Origin: Oscillospiraceae bacterium UBA3851
Lineage (GTDB): Bacteria; Bacillota; Clostridia; Oscillospirales; Oscillospiraceae
DNA: 8,278 nucleotides
Direction: 5' to 3'
Assembly: GCA_002392625.1 (NCBI GenBank)
Contig: DGHJ01000002.1
Location: forward strand, 1-8,278
Shown here one piece after another: positions 6,400 through 8,278 of this stretch; position 1 is the first letter of the stretch; every line of letters starts with the position of its first letter. The position numbers and the translations under genes are program-made. The notes under the pieces are model-generated. The model did no database searches. It saw only the letters and a program-made list of their open reading frames with translations, and had not been told where the DNA came from.

Positions 6400-7272
6400 T
6401 CAGATCCGGCGCGGCGTCCGCCGCTCCAGCTCCTGCAGCGCCTGCGGGATGTGTTCCAGCAGGTCGGTGGGCGTCATGGCCCGTTCTGTCTTTTCCGCGG
6501 CGGTCAGGTCCCCGGCCAGGCCGTGGAGATACACGGCGGCGCAGCAGGCGGCAAAGGGCTCCATGCCCTGCCCCAGCAGAGACACCGCCATGCCGGAGAG
6601 CACGTCGCCGCTGCCGCCCTTGGCCATGCCGCTGTTGCCGGTGGGGTTCACCGCCAGCCGCCCGTCCGGCGCGGCGATCACCGTCCGGTGGCCCTTGAGG
6701 ATCGTGTAGACCCCGTGTTCGGCGGCAAAGGCCGCGGCGGCCTTCTCCCGTCCCGCGCCCAGGTCGCCGATCCGGGCAAACTCCCCCTCGTGGGGCGTCA
6801 GCACGGTGACAAGTCCCCGGCGTCGCTTCAATTCATCTATATGTCCCGCCAGGGCGTTTATGCCGTCGGCGTCCAGCACCAGCGGCTGGGGCAGATCCAG
6901 CAGCCGGCGGGTCAGCCGGTCCGTCTCGTCGCTCCGGCCCAGGCCGCAGCCAATCAGCACCGCGTCGCAGGGTGCGGCGGCGGCGCGGATGGGCGCCTCG
7001 GCGGAAAGCGCCAGCTTCCCCTCCCCCGTGTCCGGCAGAGGGAAGGGCATGGCCTCGTCGGACTTGGCGGCTACCACCGCCCAGGCCCGCTCTGGCACGC
7101 CGATATAGACGAGGCCGCTGCCCATGCGCACGGCGGCGCGGCTGGCGAACACCGGCGCGCCGGTGAAGCCCACGCTGCCGCACAGGCAGTACACCTTGCC
7201 GAAGGTGCCCTTGTGGCCCAGCGGATCGCGGATGGGCAGGGCGTTTTGGATCGTGGCGGCGGTCAGCTCCAT
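6400..7272 (-). CDS. nnrD: ADP-dependent NAD(P)H-hydrate dehydratase (NnrD type), standalone
   Basis: This repair enzyme turns S-NAD(P)HX, a damaged hydrated cofactor, back to NAD(P)H using ADP. The 290-residue product has the ribokinase-like fold motifs. GHKGTFGKVYCLCGSVGFTGAPVFA covers residues 19-43, with AAVRMGSGLVYIGVP after it. VLDADGINAL is at 132-141 and LTPHEGEFARI at 158-168. The signature NPTGNSGMAKGGSGDVLSGM is at 209-228, with Asp223 the likely catalytic residue. Many bacteria fuse this to an N-terminal NAD(P)HX epimerase; that domain is absent here and not seen elsewhere in the window. I start at ATG 7272, since AAAGGAG lies 8 bases before it. The ATG at 7293 adds seven residues, lacks a ribosome binding site, and would turn that site into coding sequence. 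It leads the operon with the lipoprotein and alr. Confidence 0.94.
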   Translation of the reverse strand: MELTAATIQNALPIRDPLGHKGTFGKVYCLCGSVGFTGAPVFASRAAVRMGSGLVYIGVPERAWAVVAAKSDEAMPFPLPDTGEGKLALSAEAPIRAAAAPCDAVLIGCGLGRSDETDRLTRRLLDLPQPLVLDADGINALAGHIDELKRRRGLVTVLTPHEGEFARIGDLGAGREKAAAAFAAEHGVYTILKGHRTVIAAPDGRLAVNPTGNSGMAKGGSGDVLSGMAVSLLGQGMEPFAACCAAVYLHGLAGDLTAAEKTERAMTPTDLLEHIPQALQELERRTPRRI

Positions 7273-7299
7273 GGCGGCGGCTCCTTTTCCCATATTTTT

Positions 7300-7328
7300 A
7301 CTAAATAACAGTATATCACTGTTGTCAA
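7300..7328 (-). promoter_or_regulatory. Candidate promoter of the nnrD-lipoprotein-alr operon
   Basis: On the minus strand a perfect TTGACA (-35, 7328-7323) is followed after exactly 17 bases by TTTAGT (7305-7300), which matches four of six -10 positions. A competing -10, TATACT (7316-7311), has only a weak -35. The start would fall near 7293, a short leader. AACAGT/ACTGTT repeats cover the spacer. Confidence 0.5.
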
Positions 7329-7333
7329 CTGTT
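7307..7333. repeat. Triple AACAGT/ACTGTT repeat over the nnrD promoter
   Basis: AACAGT (7307-7312), ACTGTT (7318-7323) and ACTGTT (7328-7333) lie at 10-11 base intervals, one helical turn apart. The first two form a perfect inverted repeat with a 5-base centre. They overlap the -35 and spacer of the leftward promoter and lie 21 bases outside the rightward pheS -35. This is operator-like; no regulator is identified. Confidence 0.45.
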
Positions 7334-7353
7334 CAAAACCGTCAAAATCACTC

Positions 7354-7382
7354 TTGCAACGCCGTTTCAACTGTGCTATAAA
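7354..7382 (+). promoter_or_regulatory. pheS promoter
   Basis: TTGCAA (7354-7359), a 17-base spacer and TATAAA (7377-7382) give a good sigma-A type promoter. Transcription should start near 7389, just before the T-box leader begins. Confidence 0.7.
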
Positions 7383-7404
7383 TAGAAGATGTGATTGCAA
7401 ATGC

Positions 7405-7645
7405 GAAGAACGGGAAGTACCGCGACACCTTCACCCGCCAGAGAGGATCGGCCACAGGCTGCAAGCCGGTCCGGGCTGGAGCGCGGCGTTCGCCCCGGAG
7501 CAGCCGCGAGGAAATGCGCGGACGGGAAGGCCCACGTTACGGGCCGCAAAAGTGCGCCGCTCACTGGCGGCGAAGCCGGGTGGTACCGCGGAAGGCCGAG
7601 CCTTTCGTCCCTGTGTCATGGGGACGGAGGCTCTTTTTGTTTGTC
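7405..7645 (+). ncRNA. T-box leader (phenylalanine, tRNA-Phe sensing)
   Basis: This leader senses uncharged tRNA and lets transcription into pheS proceed when phenylalanyl-tRNA is short. The hallmark T-box GGGTGGTACCGCG is at 7578-7590. Its TGGT (7581-7584) can pair with the tRNA acceptor end ACCA. Upstream, Stem I elements appear in order: GGGAAGTAC near 7412-7420, an AGAGAGG K-turn-like motif near 7439-7446, GGCTGCAAGCC near 7457-7467, and a specifier region GGAGCGCGGCGTTCGCCCCGG. I take TTC at 7489-7491 as the phenylalanine specifier, which fits the gene behind it; another TTC at 7430-7432 sits on the wrong side of Stem I. A terminator follows the T-box sequence, the usual transcription-attenuation layout. 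The 5' boundary is approximate. Confidence 0.95.
7598..7638 (+). terminator. T-box attenuator terminator
   Basis: GAGCC...CGTCCC (7598-7611) pairs with GGGACG...GGCTC (7620-7633), followed by TTTTT (7634-7638). The 5' arm shares sequence with the antiterminator, so tRNA binding and terminator formation exclude each other. It ends 48 bases before the pheS ATG. Confidence 0.9.
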
Positions 7646-7686
7646 CCCAGCCGAAACTAATCCGAAAGGACAGGAGTGTAAACCGT

Positions 7687-8278
7687 ATGAAGCAGCAGTT
7701 GGAACAGCTCCGCGCCGCAGCGCTGGCCGCCATCGCGCAGTCCGGCGGCGTGGAGGATCTGGAGAACGCCAGGGTCCGTTTCCTGGGCAAAAAGGGCGAG
7801 CTGACCGCCGTTCTCCGTCAGATGGGCAAGCTCAGCCCGGAGGAGCGCCCGGCCATGGGCCAGCTGGCCAACGAGGTCCGCGCCGCCATGGAGAAGGCCA
7901 TCGACGAGGCCCGGATCGAGCTGGAGGCCGCCGCCATGGAGCGGAAGCTGAAGAACGAGGCCGTGGACGTCACCGTGCCCGGCGACAAGGTCATTCTGGG
8001 CCACAAGCACCCCATGTATATCGCCCTGGACGAGATCAAGGACATCTTCGTGGGCATGGGCTTCACCGTGCTGGACGGGCCGGAGGTGGAGCTGGCGGAG
8101 CTGAACTTTGACCGCCTCAACGCCGAGGAGGGCCACCCCTCCCGCGACTGGTCCGACACGTTTTACTTCAAGGAGGACAGCAGCGTGATGCTCCGCTCCC
8201 AGACCAGCCCCATGCAGGTCCGGGCCATGGACACCCTGCCCCTGCCCATCCGCATGATCGCCCCCGGCCGCGTCTACC
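7687..8278 (+). CDS. pheS: Phenylalanine--tRNA ligase alpha subunit, N-terminal 197 residues, truncated by window edge
   Basis: PheS is the catalytic subunit of the cytoplasmic (alpha-beta)2 enzyme that charges tRNA-Phe. The product begins MKQQLEQLRAAALAAIAQSG. It has the N-terminal helical coiled-coil arm up to about residue 92 (VRFLGKKGELTAVLRQMGKLSPEER is typical). The class II core then begins with GHKHPMYIALDEIKDIFVGMGFTV (105-128) and GPEVELAELNFDRLNAEEGHPSRDWSDTFYF (131-161), which holds family-specific motif 1 sequence. LRSQTSPMQVRAM (169-181) and PIRMIAPGRVY follow, entering motif 2 at the window edge. Full-length proteins have about 330-345 residues. ATG 7687 has AGGAG 10 bases upstream. 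The T-box leader and the specifier codon agree with phenylalanine. pheT would be expected just downstream, outside this window. Confidence 0.97.
   Translation, partial: MKQQLEQLRAAALAAIAQSGGVEDLENARVRFLGKKGELTAVLRQMGKLSPEERPAMGQLANEVRAAMEKAIDEARIELEAAAMERKLKNEAVDVTVPGDKVILGHKHPMYIALDEIKDIFVGMGFTVLDGPEVELAELNFDRLNAEEGHPSRDWSDTFYFKEDSSVMLRSQTSPMQVRAMDTLPLPIRMIAPGRVY

Noticed and set aside
6181..7308. Open frame of 375 codons on the plus strand
   Set aside because: It is antisense to the clear NAD(P)HX dehydratase and the lipoprotein start, with composition typical of a shadow frame.
7395..8111. Open frame of 238 codons on the plus strand through the T-box into pheS
   Set aside because: It runs through a structured RNA leader and then out of frame with pheS.

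Overview
The window looks like a stretch of chromosome from a high-GC, Gram-positive member of the Clostridia; an Oscillospiraceae-type gut anaerobe is my best guess. This rests on a glmS ribozyme, a T-box leader, a DUF421/DUF4363 pair, a nnr-lipoprotein-alr-mazF gene order of Firmicute type, strong AGGAGG-like ribosome binding sites and GC-rich codon use. It is mostly core housekeeping DNA. I see no insertion sequence, prophage, CRISPR array, tRNA or rRNA gene.

Layout. Bases 1-1507 (minus) hold the first 502 codons of glmS, cut by the window edge. Its leader (about 1508-1811) contains a complete glmS self-cleaving ribozyme at about 1580-1731. Divergent from it on the plus strand is a two-gene operon, a DUF421 (YetF-like) membrane protein (1839-2522) and a DUF4363 protein (2519-2899), overlapping by ATGA. 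It runs head-on, with a 12-base gap, into nrdR (2912-3367, minus). Upstream of nrdR are an extended -10 promoter, a perfect 8+8 palindrome and a pair of DnaA-box-like repeats. Then, all on the minus strand, come an unrecognised 159-residue protein (3473-3952), a strong hairpin terminator (4021-4063), a MazF/EndoA-type toxin without a visible antitoxin (4084-4458), alanine racemase (4598-5767), a lipoprotein (5785-6366) and an ADP-dependent NAD(P)HX dehydratase (6400-7272).

From 7273 to 7686 lies a divergent control region. A promoter with three AACAGT-type repeats serves the dehydratase operon leftward. A consensus-like promoter and a phenylalanine T-box with its terminator serve pheS rightward (7687-8278, cut by the edge).

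How the parts relate. Two genes carry metabolite-sensing RNA leaders: glucosamine-6-phosphate for glmS and uncharged tRNA-Phe for pheS. The dehydratase-lipoprotein-alr-mazF run matches a known Firmicute order (acpS-ydcC-alr-ndoAI-ndoA in Bacillus; gerS-alr2 in Clostridioides difficile), which suggests the lipoprotein is a YdcC/GerS-like protein. The most unusual points are the missing mazE, the conserved-looking but unrecognised 159-residue gene, and several operator-like repeats over promoters. I found no convincing new multi-gene system.
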